From assembly GCF_000308435.1 (NCBI RefSeq), contig NZ_BAFR01000107.1, positions 1 through 64,000 on the forward strand: DNA of 64,000 nucleotides, in the 5' to 3' direction. The translations under genes were made by a program, and so were the position numbers. This DNA is from Nocardia araoensis NBRC 100135. Its GTDB lineage: Bacteria > Actinomycetota > Actinomycetes > Mycobacteriales > Mycobacteriaceae. Each line of letters opens with the position of its first letter. Within the stretch, counting starts at the first letter, position 1. Below are positions 34,560-44,000 of this stretch, one piece after another. Under the pieces are notes generated by a model, which saw only the letters and a list, made by a program, of their open reading frames with translations, did not search any database and was not told the origin of the DNA.

Positions 34560-35396
34560 GACGACTCCAGTGGTCAGCCACTCGGCAACGAGGCTGATCA
34601 CCTCGGCCTGATACTTCTGGCTTCTGGGATTCAGGTATTGGGGGTCGTCGTGCACCGCAAAGCCGTGTTGAGATCCCTCGATCTCGACCAACTCAGCAGG
34701 TGCCGTGAACTCGGCTACAGCCGCACGAGATCCCTCGATCGGAACCAAGGTGTCCGCGTTGCCGTGCACGACCAGTGTCGGCATCTTGATCTCATCCAGA
34801 ACCTCGTTCGGCTTCAGCCAAAACACTTCATTCAGCAACGGTCGGCCGTGCTTCAGCGTAGGAGTGAACTGGACGGCGCCAGTCTCATTCAGCTCTCTGG
34901 CCTTCTCATCATTGATGACGTCACCGTTCCAATAATCGCGGCTGTCGATGGTGCGCTTCTTGTAGTCCAGCTGGGGGTTCAGTAGGACGAGGCGGCTTAG
35001 GTCATCGCTCCGCTTTGCGCAATAATAGGCGCAGACGCCGCCACCGAAGCTGGCGCCCAGCAGGCTGATCTGTCGCACACCGCTCGCCTCTCGCAAGGAG
35101 GCAACTGCGACGCGGATGTCGTTGAGGATCATCGACAGCGTGAGTTCTTCCTGTCGTCCTTCGCTTTCGCCGTGACCGCGTAGATCGAAACGGAGCGACG
35201 CGACCCCAGCCTCAGCTAGGCCATCCGCGAGGCGAGTGAAGAAACCACCCTCCTCTCTAGTGACCCCTCCGCCGTGTACCAGGACGATGGCGCGGTTTTC
35301 CAGGCGTTCGGGAGTAACCACGGTAGCGGCGAGGTGGAGACCATCCAACGTGCGGATTCGAGTAACGGTACTAGACGAGGGCACCGCACCAGTCAA
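34548..35396 (-). CDS. Alpha/beta hydrolase
   Basis: 282 residues, a single alpha/beta hydrolase domain. The oxyanion region is IVLVHGGGVTREEGGF, followed by SLRFDLRGHGESEG. The nucleophile elbow is SLLGASFGGGVCAYY (Ser), with the acid in LVVHGNADTLVPIEG and the His in EGSQHGFAVHDDP. All triad members are visible, so it should be an active serine hydrolase (esterase, lipase or peptidase type). The start is uncertain: TTG at 35396 or GTG at 35384. It converges with the HTH regulator and may belong to the cassette or to the mobile-element backbone. Confidence 0.82.
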   Translation of the reverse strand: MTGAVPSSSTVTRIRTLDGLHLAATVVTPERLENRAIVLVHGGGVTREEGGFFTRLADGLAEAGVASLRFDLRGHGESEGRQEELTLSMILNDIRVAVASLREASGVRQISLLGASFGGGVCAYYCAKRSDDLSRLVLLNPQLDYKKRTIDSRDYWNGDVINDEKARELNETGAVQFTPTLKHGRPLLNEVFWLKPNEVLDEIKMPTLVVHGNADTLVPIEGSRAAVAEFTAPAELVEIEGSQHGFAVHDDPQYLNPRSQKYQAEVISLVAEWLTTGVVSRQ

Positions 35397-35616
35397 TCAG
35401 ATTCGCCCATGTTCCCGTCGTATCGTCATGCGTGCTGACGAGCGACGCCACCCGACACTGACTACCGTGGCGGCACGTATCCGGCGATGACCACCGTGCC
35501 GCAGCGCAACTCTCGATCAAGCAGCGCTGGCCTGGTATTTGATGTCGGCCAATGAGCAATCTAATGGCGCGCCAGGTGTCGACGGATCTGGCGTGCTTGG
35601 CGCAGAAGCAGCAATA
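35397..35616. other. Non-coding stretch downstream of the relaxase
   Basis: About 220 bases without a convincing gene, between the hydrolase start and the relaxase stop. Confidence 0.4.
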
Positions 35617-38600
35617 CTACAGTTCGTAGTCGTAGCTGTATTCGTAGTCAGTGCCTGTTTCGGTTGCTTCAAAGGGCTCTTCGCAGCTTGCCCAGGTATC
35701 GGTGGGGGCTGTTGGTTGCGCAGAGGCCGGGTCGTGGTGCGTATCCAAATCGAGATGGCGTCGAGCCCGGTCTTCGAGGTCGCGTTGCGGCGGTGTCAGC
35801 TGCGTGCGGCGTTGCTGTTCGGTGAACGCGTCGTCGAGTTGGCGCTTCTCGTGAAGCCAGCGCTGTTCTGCCTGCGCCAGTTCGTGTGCAAACGCGCTGT
35901 CGCTCTTGTCTGCGGTCGCCAGCTCGGCGGCGCGCGCGGCATGGTTGTCGGCACGGTGAAGGATTGAGTCCCAGTTGTCCTGCGCTGTGCGCACTGCGGC
36001 TTGGGCGCGGCGGCTGGTCTCGCGGGCCGCAAGGAGATCCTTTTCGGCATCGTTGAGGACTTGGCGCAGGTGCTCGAGGCGGGATGCGTGCTCCGTGCGG
36101 GCGGTGCGTGCGGAGTCGGTGTTAGTGCGCCACCAGGGGATCTTTGGTGGGTTCTTCTGCGCGGTTGCCTGTTGCCGGTGAGCGCGGGTGAGGGCGTGTT
36201 CGGCGGCCGCGACTGTGGCCTGTACGGTGCGGGCGGCGCGGATCGCTGCCGCTTGTTGATCGAGTTCGGCGTGAGCGCGGCGTACAGCGTCGGCGTCGCT
36301 GCCGCGCTGATATCGCTGGCTGCGTTCGATGATGAGACCCATGTCCAGGATCGGGTCGAGATCGAAATCGCTCCGAGCAGATCGGATCTCGTCTTCCAGT
36401 TCCCTATCGCTCATGCGGCGCCACTGGTCGACTCGGAGTTCAGAGACGGCGCGGGCGAGTTGGTCGGCGTGGCGGCGCTGCGCGTCGTCGAGCGTTTCGA
36501 CCAGTCGCCAGCGCAGCGCGGCGGCGGGCTGTTCATCCGGTAACGGGCGCTGCGCGGCGGCGGTGCGGACGGCAGTCGGTACGTCCAGGGCGGTGTCGGC
36601 GGCGTGGGACAACTCCTCGGCCAGTTGTGGCCAGTACGGGTCGGTCGTTATCCGTCTGTCGACTTCTTGGGCGAGCGCTGCCCAGCGGCGGGTGTTTGTG
36701 TCGACATCTCTCAGACGCGACCGCACTGCGTCATCCAGCTGGAACTGGGTGCGGCGTTCGTCGACTGGGTATTGCACCGGTCCGGTCAGGCGGCGGTCGT
36801 GGTCGGGGACCGCGTGTGCTGCCCGCCAGATGGCGAGTGAGGCGGTGAGGTTCAGGTCGCGTTCGACGAGCTGCCGCGCCCACACTGGTGCAGTTTCGGA
36901 TGTCCAGGTGTGGGTCGTAGCGCCGATTTGGGCGGCAAGGTCCTTGATCTGCGCCGCGCGTACCCGCAAGTGTTCGCCGAAGTCGGAGTCGTCGCGCAGC
37001 ACCGGCGGCATCACCGGTATCCATCCCAGCGGGCCGCCGTCGATGGTTCGATTGCCGATGCGCCACACCAGCACGGCGGCTTTGTCGTCGGCAGTGTCGA
37101 GTTCCCGCGCGGTGATGGCGTCGCTGAGCGTCGTGATCGGGTCGCGCCCGGCCAGGGCGACCATGGCCAGGCGCTGGCGCAGCACTGGCCACGCCTCCTC
37201 ATCGGTGAGACCGGGCACCAAGCGTTCGGCGGCCGCGGCGACGGCGGCGTGGTGCTCGTCGCCGAGCACTGCGTCGGCGGCCGTGGTAAGTGCCTCGAGG
37301 TAGGCGTCGACGACTCCGGCGAACTGCCGCTGCGGGTCGGCGGCTTGGCGGGCCTGGGTAGTCGCGGAGACTTGGCCCCCGTCGCGGCCGAGGATCTTGG
37401 TCAGCAGGTCGATCGCGGTTGGTGGATGCAGCGCGTTCCACGTCTCGGCGGGAGCGTCCTGGCCGTCGCCTGCGGTGGCGAGGTAGAGGTGTCCGCCGGC
37501 GCGGGCGCGGGTGGCCAGCACATACAGCTGGAAGCAGTCCTCGCTGCCGGTCAGCACGCCGTGGCAGGTGTCGGTGGTGAGCCCTTGCGCGGAGTTGATC
37601 GTGCGGGCGTAGCCGAGCTCGACGCATTCACGCACGTAAGCGGTGGGCAGGGTGACTTTGCGGCCGGATCCGATGTGGGTAGCCGTGATCCGCCCGTCCG
37701 GGTAGACGGCACGGACCTTCCAGCGGTAGCCGTTGCGGACGTGATCGGTTTGGGAGATCCGCAGCCGATAGTTGTTCTCCCTGGTCGTGATGATGTCCCC
37801 GACAGATGCCGAAAGCCCATCCGACAGCAGCATTTCCGGTCCGTGCAGGCCTTCGCGGCGGAGGCGTTCGTCGCGGGCGAGGGCGTTGAGCTGGCGCACC
37901 AGTTCGTTGGTCGGCGCCAGCAGCGCGACGTCGCGGCCTTGGGCGTAGTCGAGTCGCCAGGCCCGGTACGCGGCGTGGACGGCGGCGCCGAGGGTGCCGA
38001 CGTGGACGCGGCCGTGGTCGGTGTAGAAGGCGATCGCGGCCGTATCGCCGTGGCGTAGGGCGAGGCTGGCGGCGCGCTCGCTCGGGTTGTCGAAGCGGAC
38101 GACGCTGGTGAGGGTGGCGGCTCCGGCGTGGTGGACGATGTCGCGGATCACGCCTCCGGCCTGCACGGAGGACAGTTGCCGGTCATCACCGACCGCGCGC
38201 ACGCTGGCCCCGCGTTCGATCAGCCAGGACACGGCCGCATCCAGTTTCAGGGTGGGTGTTTTCGCGGCCTCGTCCAGTACGACGAGGGTGCGGGGTCCGA
38301 TCACCCGCACCCAGTCCGGTGCGTCGTCGAGGGCCCGCTCGCCCGACCGGATGTCGTTGATCACCGTGACGAGCATGTCTACGGTCTTGGAGTCCGCGCC
38401 GATCTCGCTGCCGAGGACACCGGCGGCCGGTCCTTCCGGTGCCAGCCCGAGCACGGTGCCGCCCTCGGCGGTCCAGGCGCGCACCAGCGCGGCCATGGCG
38501 GTGGTCTTCCCGGTCCCGGCCGGGGCGACCGCGACATGGAACCGGCGTCCGGAGGTGGCGAACTCGCGCAGCAACTGGACCTGGCCGTCGTTGAGCACCT

Positions 38601-40365
38601 GGCCGTTGTTGTTGGCGGCGTGCTCGATGATCGCGGCATCCACCGCGGCCGCCGCAATGGTGCGCCCGCCTTCGAGCAGGCTCGCCGCGATCAGGCGTTC
38701 CTCGGCCGCGAGGATCTGTGGGCTGGTGTAGAGCTGGGAGCCGGAGGTGGTGAACACGCTGGTTCCGTCGCGGCGGGTCAACGCCTCAACGGTGGGTGCG
38801 ATGTCTTCGGCCTCTGGTGTGCCGCGGGGGATCGACCGGGGCTCGCTCAAGGCGGTGTCGGTGACCTGGGTGATGAGGGTGTGCCAGTCTGCGGGGTTGA
38901 TGCTGCCGCGTAGCTGGCGGGTGGCTTCGGCGCGAATGTGGCGGAATTGCCAGGTCGCCCGGGAATCGGATACGACCTCCACCACTCTCGCGGCGGTCGC
39001 GGCGACCCACGCGGCGTCGGCGACCTCCCGCTGCGGGATCGGCTGTCCCAGGGCGGTCGCGACCATCGCATCGACCGCGCTCTCACCACCCAGCAGCTGC
39101 ACGCCATCACGTCGCCAATCAGCGCGTTGCTCAGCACGCGAACGTGCCGCCACCTTGTGGCCCCTGGTTTTCAAGGTGGCTTCTTGGGCGAGGTCGTGCA
39201 GCTCACCCGGTGTCGGTTCGCGGCCACGCTCGGCCTGAAACCGCGTCGTGCGGGTGGTCAACTCGGCATCCACCGCAGCCGATCGCTTCGACCATTCCTC
39301 GGCCAAGCGCTCTTCGACGCCGACGATCTCCCGCACCGGCCGCTTCCCGCGCCGGCGTCGGCTGCTGCTGTGGCGTTCGGCGAACTGCACGCCGACCGAC
39401 TGCTCGAGGTAGTGCTCCAACCGGGTGTTGAACAGCTCGGAGGCGGCGACGTTGTGCTGGTAGATCATCCTGCCGTCGAGTGCACCCCACTGCCCGTCAT
39501 GGCGTTTGACCGCGTTCGAGATCACCACGTGGACGTGCAGATTCGGGTCACCCGCGCGACTATCGCGGTGCTGGAAAGCGGTGGCGATCAGGCCACCGAC
39601 GACGTCGACCTGGCGGCGACTGTGCCGCCCGACCCGGGTGAACACCGCGTGCTCCTCCAGATAGGCCAGCACATCCTGCAGGGCGGCATCGACGGCGGCC
39701 TCGATCTTCTCCGACACCTCGCGAGGCGCCAGCGCCCACAACGTCGACACCGACTTGACCGGCGAGAACGTGAGGTCGAACCCGGCGACCCGCTTCGACG
39801 GCGCCCGGCTGGCGCGAGCCACCCAGCCCGACAATTCCCGGTCATCGCGGGGTGGGCGGCCATATTCCTCGGCGAACATGCGCCCAGCAACGTCGGTGGC
39901 GATGCGGCTGCGCTCCTCAGCGGGGATCGGGGCGTAGTGGACGCGGCCGTGCTCGGCGTTGTAGGCGGCATACGCGTGGGCCCGCTCGTAGCGGTAGGAG
40001 TACTCCGCGGCCACGTGTTTCGTGAACGGAGCACCCAGCCTTACCAGGCGTACCGCGTGCGCCCGCGCCGTGCGTCGCGAGATGCCGTCTGCGGCGCGGG
40101 CTTCTACTTCGGCGGCGATCATCACCTCGGCGTTCGGATGCAGGCCGTGACCGAACAACGCCCGCATCTGCGCTTCGGTCACCACCTCACCGACCTCGAT
40201 ACCGACGTTCGGCAGGCCGGAACCCAGCCAGCGGCCCGGGGATTCGCCGCGCTCGCTGTAGTAGGTCGAAAGGTCCTGCGGACCGCGATCGTTCACGTCC
40301 TGCGTGGCGATCGAACGAAGGTAATACTGGTAGCCGTCGCCACTGCCGAGCTTCGCCAGTGACAT
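35617..40365 (-). CDS. MobF-family conjugative relaxase-helicase (TrwC/TraI-like)
   Basis: 1,582 residues from the ATG at 40365 (a GTG at 40377 is possible). The N-terminus is a TrwC-type relaxase: MSLAKLGSGDGYQYYLRSIA, GFDLTFSPVKSVSTLWALAP and the three-histidine metal motif NLHVHVVISNAVKRHDGQWG. The middle has a superfamily-1 helicase with Walker A VAPAGTGKTTAMAAL, LVVLDEAAK and YARTINSAQGLT. The C-terminal 500 residues are charged and coiled-coil-like. MobF relaxases nick oriT, stay covalently bound and unwind DNA for transfer through a type IV system. This marks the island as mobilizable. No coupling protein or mating-pair genes are present. Confidence 0.92.
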   Translation of the reverse strand: MSLAKLGSGDGYQYYLRSIATQDVNDRGPQDLSTYYSERGESPGRWLGSGLPNVGIEVGEVVTEAQMRALFGHGLHPNAEVMIAAEVEARAADGISRRTARAHAVRLVRLGAPFTKHVAAEYSYRYERAHAYAAYNAEHGRVHYAPIPAEERSRIATDVAGRMFAEEYGRPPRDDRELSGWVARASRAPSKRVAGFDLTFSPVKSVSTLWALAPREVSEKIEAAVDAALQDVLAYLEEHAVFTRVGRHSRRQVDVVGGLIATAFQHRDSRAGDPNLHVHVVISNAVKRHDGQWGALDGRMIYQHNVAASELFNTRLEHYLEQSVGVQFAERHSSSRRRRGKRPVREIVGVEERLAEEWSKRSAAVDAELTTRTTRFQAERGREPTPGELHDLAQEATLKTRGHKVAARSRAEQRADWRRDGVQLLGGESAVDAMVATALGQPIPQREVADAAWVAATAARVVEVVSDSRATWQFRHIRAEATRQLRGSINPADWHTLITQVTDTALSEPRSIPRGTPEAEDIAPTVEALTRRDGTSVFTTSGSQLYTSPQILAAEERLIAASLLEGGRTIAAAAVDAAIIEHAANNNGQVLNDGQVQLLREFATSGRRFHVAVAPAGTGKTTAMAALVRAWTAEGGTVLGLAPEGPAAGVLGSEIGADSKTVDMLVTVINDIRSGERALDDAPDWVRVIGPRTLVVLDEAAKTPTLKLDAAVSWLIERGASVRAVGDDRQLSSVQAGGVIRDIVHHAGAATLTSVVRFDNPSERAASLALRHGDTAAIAFYTDHGRVHVGTLGAAVHAAYRAWRLDYAQGRDVALLAPTNELVRQLNALARDERLRREGLHGPEMLLSDGLSASVGDIITTRENNYRLRISQTDHVRNGYRWKVRAVYPDGRITATHIGSGRKVTLPTAYVRECVELGYARTINSAQGLTTDTCHGVLTGSEDCFQLYVLATRARAGGHLYLATAGDGQDAPAETWNALHPPTAIDLLTKILGRDGGQVSATTQARQAADPQRQFAGVVDAYLEALTTAADAVLGDEHHAAVAAAAERLVPGLTDEEAWPVLRQRLAMVALAGRDPITTLSDAITARELDTADDKAAVLVWRIGNRTIDGGPLGWIPVMPPVLRDDSDFGEHLRVRAAQIKDLAAQIGATTHTWTSETAPVWARQLVERDLNLTASLAIWRAAHAVPDHDRRLTGPVQYPVDERRTQFQLDDAVRSRLRDVDTNTRRWAALAQEVDRRITTDPYWPQLAEELSHAADTALDVPTAVRTAAAQRPLPDEQPAAALRWRLVETLDDAQRRHADQLARAVSELRVDQWRRMSDRELEDEIRSARSDFDLDPILDMGLIIERSQRYQRGSDADAVRRAHAELDQQAAAIRAARTVQATVAAAEHALTRAHRQQATAQKNPPKIPWWRTNTDSARTARTEHASRLEHLRQVLNDAEKDLLAARETSRRAQAAVRTAQDNWDSILHRADNHAARAAELATADKSDSAFAHELAQAEQRWLHEKRQLDDAFTEQQRRTQLTPPQRDLEDRARRHLDLDTHHDPASAQPTAPTDTWASCEEPFEATETGTDYEYSYDYEL

Positions 40366-40803
40366 CACACAGTCCACCGTACGCGCTCTTACTGCGAAGT
40401 GACCGTGATGTTTCCGCGACCAGGGAGCATGAGGTGTGGCAGATTCTTGTTCATATGTGCTGGTAGTGGCCGGTTTTGAGTTTAGCGGAAGGGCTGGCTA
40501 GAGGTTGGTTGGATAGCGGTGGGAGCAAATGCTAGTTGCGAGTTGAGCATTCGAATATTCTGTGAGATCGAATGAATTGAGGGTTGCATGGCCCTGGCTG
40601 GCTCTGTTCGCGAACTGTGACGTCAGTTGTTCGCCGATCCTGGCGGCGTGTCGCGACCTACACCTCGTCGGAAGTGTTCATGAATGCCGACGGCAGAGCA
40701 GGTCAAGGACTCGGCCGAGCAGCCATCACGTGCCGAGACACGCGGTAGTGCCGGTGTGCGGGTGGTCGGCGTCACGAGATCGACTGCGGCGCAGGATCTA
40801 CGC
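40366..40803. other. Intergenic region upstream of relaxase; candidate oriT
   Basis: About 440 bases, AT-richer than the flanks. CATTCGA (40549-40555) and TCGAATG (40569-40575) form a perfect 7-bp inverted repeat around a 13-base spacer. The oriT of MobF elements usually lies beside the relaxase gene, so this is the best place to look. I see no known nic sequence and no convincing gene here. Confidence 0.35.
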
Positions 40804-41508
40804 TCATGCCGATTTCCGCGCATCCAGCGGGATCGGTCTCGAGTGTGGATCTATCGATCGGGGCAGCTCGTCGCGGATGGCTGGTATCGCCCCAGCGGCT
40901 ACGCACTTCTCGGTGATCTCCCTACTCGGGGAAGTCGGCTGGCCGACGCCGTCTCGGTCGGAGTCGATGCCCCGTGTCGGCTCTTCGGGTAATGCCGGCT
41001 CGGAACGGTCGGTAAGTGCGCGCGACGCCCACAGATGTCGTGAGAGCTGGCCCGCCAGGCATGCACCGGCCGCGTTCAACAGCACGTCGTCGACGGATGA
41101 GTGACGGCCGATAGCGAGGGCGAACTGTGCAGCCTCCACCGCGATCGAAGCTGCTGCTCCCACCAACAGGATGCGGTACGAGCGGGCGAACCAGGGTCGG
41201 CGCACGGGCAACAGGAAGCCGAGTGCGGCGAAGACCAACAGATTCCCGCCGAACTGCTCGATTACCCGGTCGTGGGCCAGTTGCTCGGCCAGATCACGCA
41301 GCGGCACGAGATTCAGCGAACGACCTCTTCCGGTCGGCGTGAGGATCATCCACAACCACGGCGCCGTACCCGTCACCATCCCGACATCGCACAGCGCCGC
41401 CCGCCACCCGCGCCGCCCAACCAGCTGCCAGGCCACGAGACCGGCTACCGGTATCGCGGCGATCGCGGCCACCACGACCCCACCCCACGCCTCCCATGTC
41501 CCGTTCAC
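40804..41508 (-). CDS. VanZ-like membrane protein
   Basis: About 234 residues from the GTG at 41508 (TTG at 41526 is possible). Four or five hydrophobic segments are visible (VVVAAIAAIPVAGLVAW, MVTGTAPWLWMIL, NLLVFAALGFLLPV, ILLVGAAASIAVEAAQFAL), then the VanZ signature GRHSSVDDVLLNAAGACLAG. A polar tail of about 60 residues follows. VanZ-like proteins are named for low-level teicoplanin resistance, but most actinobacterial members have unknown roles. No other van gene is near, so a glycopeptide link should not be assumed. Confidence 0.75.
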   Translation of the reverse strand: MNGTWEAWGGVVVAAIAAIPVAGLVAWQLVGRRGWRAALCDVGMVTGTAPWLWMILTPTGRGRSLNLVPLRDLAEQLAHDRVIEQFGGNLLVFAALGFLLPVRRPWFARSYRILLVGAAASIAVEAAQFALAIGRHSSVDDVLLNAAGACLAGQLSRHLWASRALTDRSEPALPEEPTRGIDSDRDGVGQPTSPSREITEKCVAAGAIPAIRDELPRSIDPHSRPIPLDARKSA

Positions 41509-41526
41509 CCCGCCAGTATCACCCAA

Positions 41527-42273
41527 ATCACCAGCGCCACAGACCTGGCCGAAATCCCATCCACAGGCTGCACTTATCGCCGCCCACGCGCATCCATTGA
41601 GAGCTAACGGAGCATGGAGCTCGAGTGCGCACCTGTCGGCGCTCTGACGGACCCTCGGCTACAGGTGGTGGCGAAATCGCCGTGTTTCGGCTTTCATGGA
41701 AGGCGGGAGAATCGGCAGGCATGGAGGAGCCATGCCTTTCGATCTCCACGGTGAGCCCTCTACCGGCCATCTCGGCGCCCGAGCTCGTCCTGGGCCTTTG
41801 TCTCCCGCGGCGGCGCGCTCATCGTTCACCTCTACTCGCACCAACACACCGGTCTGCCGTTCTTGGCGGAGGGATTGCCACGACCGAACGCGCGCGGCTC
41901 GTGATTGGTACAGAACGAGGTGCCGGTCGTCATCGGTCAGCTACCAGTCGGCCAGCGTAGCCGAGGACGTGTGCCGTGTGCCCTGATGGCAGCAACGCGC
42001 ATGATCAGGCTGCCAGAAGCCGCACGAACGATGTCACTGTCGTCGCTGCAGAGGACCCGCCTCAGCTCAACGCCATGGCCGCTAAAGTGTTGCTGGAGAT
42101 CATTCTCCGACATGTCCGCGAGACTCGTGTCGAGACCGTCGATAGTCCCGGACCGAGTCCAGCATTAACACCACGGCCGACTCCCTCCAGCTCAACTTCC
42201 GAAGAGGAGGCAGTTCGGCCAGGTCACCACCGAACGCCGATGTCTTTCTCACCCAGTAGGAGGAATCGCAGCA
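41527..42273. other. Region upstream of the recombinase, no convincing gene
   Basis: About 750 bases. Several short frames exist, but none shows a recognisable domain or is clearly preferred. The stretch near 42010-42150 reads in one plus frame as TVVAAEDPPQLNAMAAKVLL and IILRHVRETRVETV, which is coding-like, but this frame runs into the recombinase gene without its own stop. It may be the remnant of a small gene that once preceded the integrase. Confidence 0.35.
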
Positions 42274-43974
42274 ATGATCAGGTTCGCTTTCGCCGGGCGG
42301 GTCTCCACCGAGGACCAGCAAGATCCGGAAGCGTCTCGCAACTGGCAGCTCGGGCGAGCGAACGCCCTGGTCGGTCAGCACGGGCAGATCGTCGCGGAGT
42401 TCTTCGACATCGGGCAGTCGCGGTCGATTCCGTGGAAGCGCCGCCCCGCAGCCGGGCGGCTGCTCGCGCTGCTCAAAGAGCCCGAGCGAGGGTTCGACGC
42501 GGTCGTGATCGGCGAACCGCAGCGTGCGTTCTACGGCAACCAGTTCGGGCTGACGTTTCCGGTGTTCGTCCACTACGGCGTGCAACTGTGGGTGCCGGAG
42601 GTCGGCGGCCCGATCGATCCGGACTCCGAAGCGCACGATCTGATCATGTCGGTGTTCGGCGGTATGTCCAAAGGCGAACGCAACCGCATCAAGATCCGCG
42701 TCCGCGCCGCCATGGCCGCGCAAGCGCAAGTCGAGGGCCGCTACCTCGGCGGCCGGCCACCCTACGGGTACCGTCTCGCAGACGCCGGGCCTCATCCGAA
42801 TCCGGGCAAAGCCGCCGACGGTAAACGGCTGCATACCCTTGAACCCGACCCTGTCACCGCGCCGGTGGTGCAACGGATCTTCAGCGAATACTTGTCCGGC
42901 ATAGGGATTTTCGCTATCGCGCAACGCCTCACCGCCGACAACATCTTGTGCCCGTCGGCCTACGACCGCAGGCGCAACAGCCATCGCTCCGGCGCCGCGT
43001 GGTCCAAGAGCGCGGTGCGCGCCATCCTGGGCAATCCGCGCTACACCGGCTACGAGGTATGGAACAAACAACGCAAGCAGGAGTCCCTCATCGACGTCGA
43101 TGACGTCGCCTTGGGCCATCACACCCGAATGGCGTGGAACGCGAAGACGGAGTGGGTCTACTCCGACCAACCTGCCCATGGCGCGCTCATCAGTAAGGAC
43201 GTCTTCGAGCAGACGCAACTTCGGCTTGCCGCTCGAGGCCCGCAGTCGACGGGCAGGACCACGACCCGTCGTCAGCACCCGTACGCCTTCAAGGGGCTGT
43301 TGTTCCATGACGCCTGCGGTCGGCGGATGCAAGGCAACTGGAACCACGGGCTGCCGCACTACCGCTGCCGGTATCCCTCCGAGTACGCCCTCGCCAATAA
43401 GCTCGACCACCCGACAACCGTCTACCTGCGCGAGGACCAGCTCAGCGGCCCGATCGATTCATGGTTGGCCGAGATATTCCACCCCGACCGGATCGAGCAG
43501 TCGCTGACCATGCTCGAGGACGCGCAGACCGACAACACGTCCGCCATCGAGAGTGCACGACGATCGCTTGCCGAACACGACCGCAAGCTGTCCCGGTATC
43601 GAGCAGCCCTGGAAGCGGGCACCGAGCCGGCCCTTGTGGCGAGCTGGACCCAACAAGTTCAACGCGAACGCCACGCCACCGCGGCACAGCTCACCGCGCT
43701 CGAAGCCGAACAACGGTCGGATCACCACATGAACAAGGAGCAGATCCACCAGCTTGTGACCTCGCTGGGCGGGCTGGTTCACATACTGAAGGCAGCTGAC
43801 CCCACCGACAAACTCGAGGTCTACCGGCAACTCGGCCTGAAGCTCACCTACGACCACGAAAAACGGGTGGTCGTGGCAGAAACTGCTCCACAACCACCCG
43901 TGTGCGTAGTGTCTGTGTCCGGAGGGGGACTTGAACCCCCACGCCCGATAAAGGGCACTAGCACCTCAAGCTAG
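42274..43974 (+). CDS. Serine recombinase / integrase ending inside tRNA-Leu
   Basis: 566 residues. The resolvase-type catalytic domain starts FAFAGRVSTEDQQDPEASRN with the nucleophile Ser at residue 11, and continues with DAVVIGEPQRAFYGNQ and SVFGGMSKGERNRIKIRVRA. A recombinase DNA-binding domain follows (YLGGRPPYGYRLADAG, AVRAILGNPRYTGYEVWNKQ), then a zinc-ribbon-like area and a coiled-coil-like region (residues 415-480). The last codons (SVSGGGLEPPRPIKGTSTSS) are read antisense through the tRNA-Leu gene and stop within its anticodon stem. This is expected of an integrase whose coding end lies at attR. It probably excises or integrates the 38-kb element. Confidence 0.9.
   Translation: MIRFAFAGRVSTEDQQDPEASRNWQLGRANALVGQHGQIVAEFFDIGQSRSIPWKRRPAAGRLLALLKEPERGFDAVVIGEPQRAFYGNQFGLTFPVFVHYGVQLWVPEVGGPIDPDSEAHDLIMSVFGGMSKGERNRIKIRVRAAMAAQAQVEGRYLGGRPPYGYRLADAGPHPNPGKAADGKRLHTLEPDPVTAPVVQRIFSEYLSGIGIFAIAQRLTADNILCPSAYDRRRNSHRSGAAWSKSAVRAILGNPRYTGYEVWNKQRKQESLIDVDDVALGHHTRMAWNAKTEWVYSDQPAHGALISKDVFEQTQLRLAARGPQSTGRTTTRRQHPYAFKGLLFHDACGRRMQGNWNHGLPHYRCRYPSEYALANKLDHPTTVYLREDQLSGPIDSWLAEIFHPDRIEQSLTMLEDAQTDNTSAIESARRSLAEHDRKLSRYRAALEAGTEPALVASWTQQVQRERHATAAQLTALEAEQRSDHHMNKEQIHQLVTSLGGLVHILKAADPTDKLEVYRQLGLKLTYDHEKRVVVAETAPQPPVCVVSVSGGGLEPPRPIKGTSTSS
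43910..43929 (+). repeat. Right copy of 20-bp direct repeat (candidate attR)
   Basis: TGTCTGTGTCCGGAGGGGGA, identical to 5614-5633. It covers the last 14 bases of tRNA-Leu and the six bases after its 3' end, a classical att location. Confidence 0.65.
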
Positions 43975-44000
43975 CGCGTCTGCCATTCCGCCACCCGGAC
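43916..44000 (-). tRNA. tRNA-Leu (anticodon GAG)
   Basis: The minus strand from 44000 folds as a class II tRNA of 85 nt without encoded CCA. Acceptor GTCCGGG pairs with TCCGGAC. The anticodon stem CTAGC/GCTAG encloses the loop TTGAGGT, so the anticodon is GAG. The variable arm is GCCC-TTTATC-GGGC and the T-arm is GGGGG-TTCAAGT-CCCCC. The discriminator is A. The gene is intact, so integration restored its 3' end. Confidence 0.93.

Larger units (their letters stand above)
5614..43929. mobile_element. Putative 38-kb integrated mobilizable element (defence island)
   Basis: The interval is bounded by two direct copies of TGTCTGTGTCCGGAGGGGGA (5614-5633 and 43910-43929). The right copy covers the 3' end of an intact tRNA-Leu gene plus six bases downstream. 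A serine recombinase gene sits immediately inside that end, and a MobF relaxase lies 2 kb further in. Cargo includes a WXG toxin operon, TerD, Mrr, a complete BREX operon, a radical-SAM cassette and IS remnants. No type IV coupling protein, VirB/Tra genes or replication initiator is visible, so it would be mobilizable rather than self-transmissible, or partly decayed. The boundaries are inferred from the repeat; an empty site in a related strain would prove them. Confidence 0.65.

Noticed and set aside
40804-41508. Glycopeptide-resistance function from the VanZ name
   Set aside because: No vanHAX or other van genes are nearby; VanZ-like domains are widespread with unrelated roles.
41976-42824. 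A 282-codon plus-strand frame before and across the recombinase
   Set aside because: Most of it is the recombinase gene in another frame. Only the first 50 codons look coding-like and they have no own stop.
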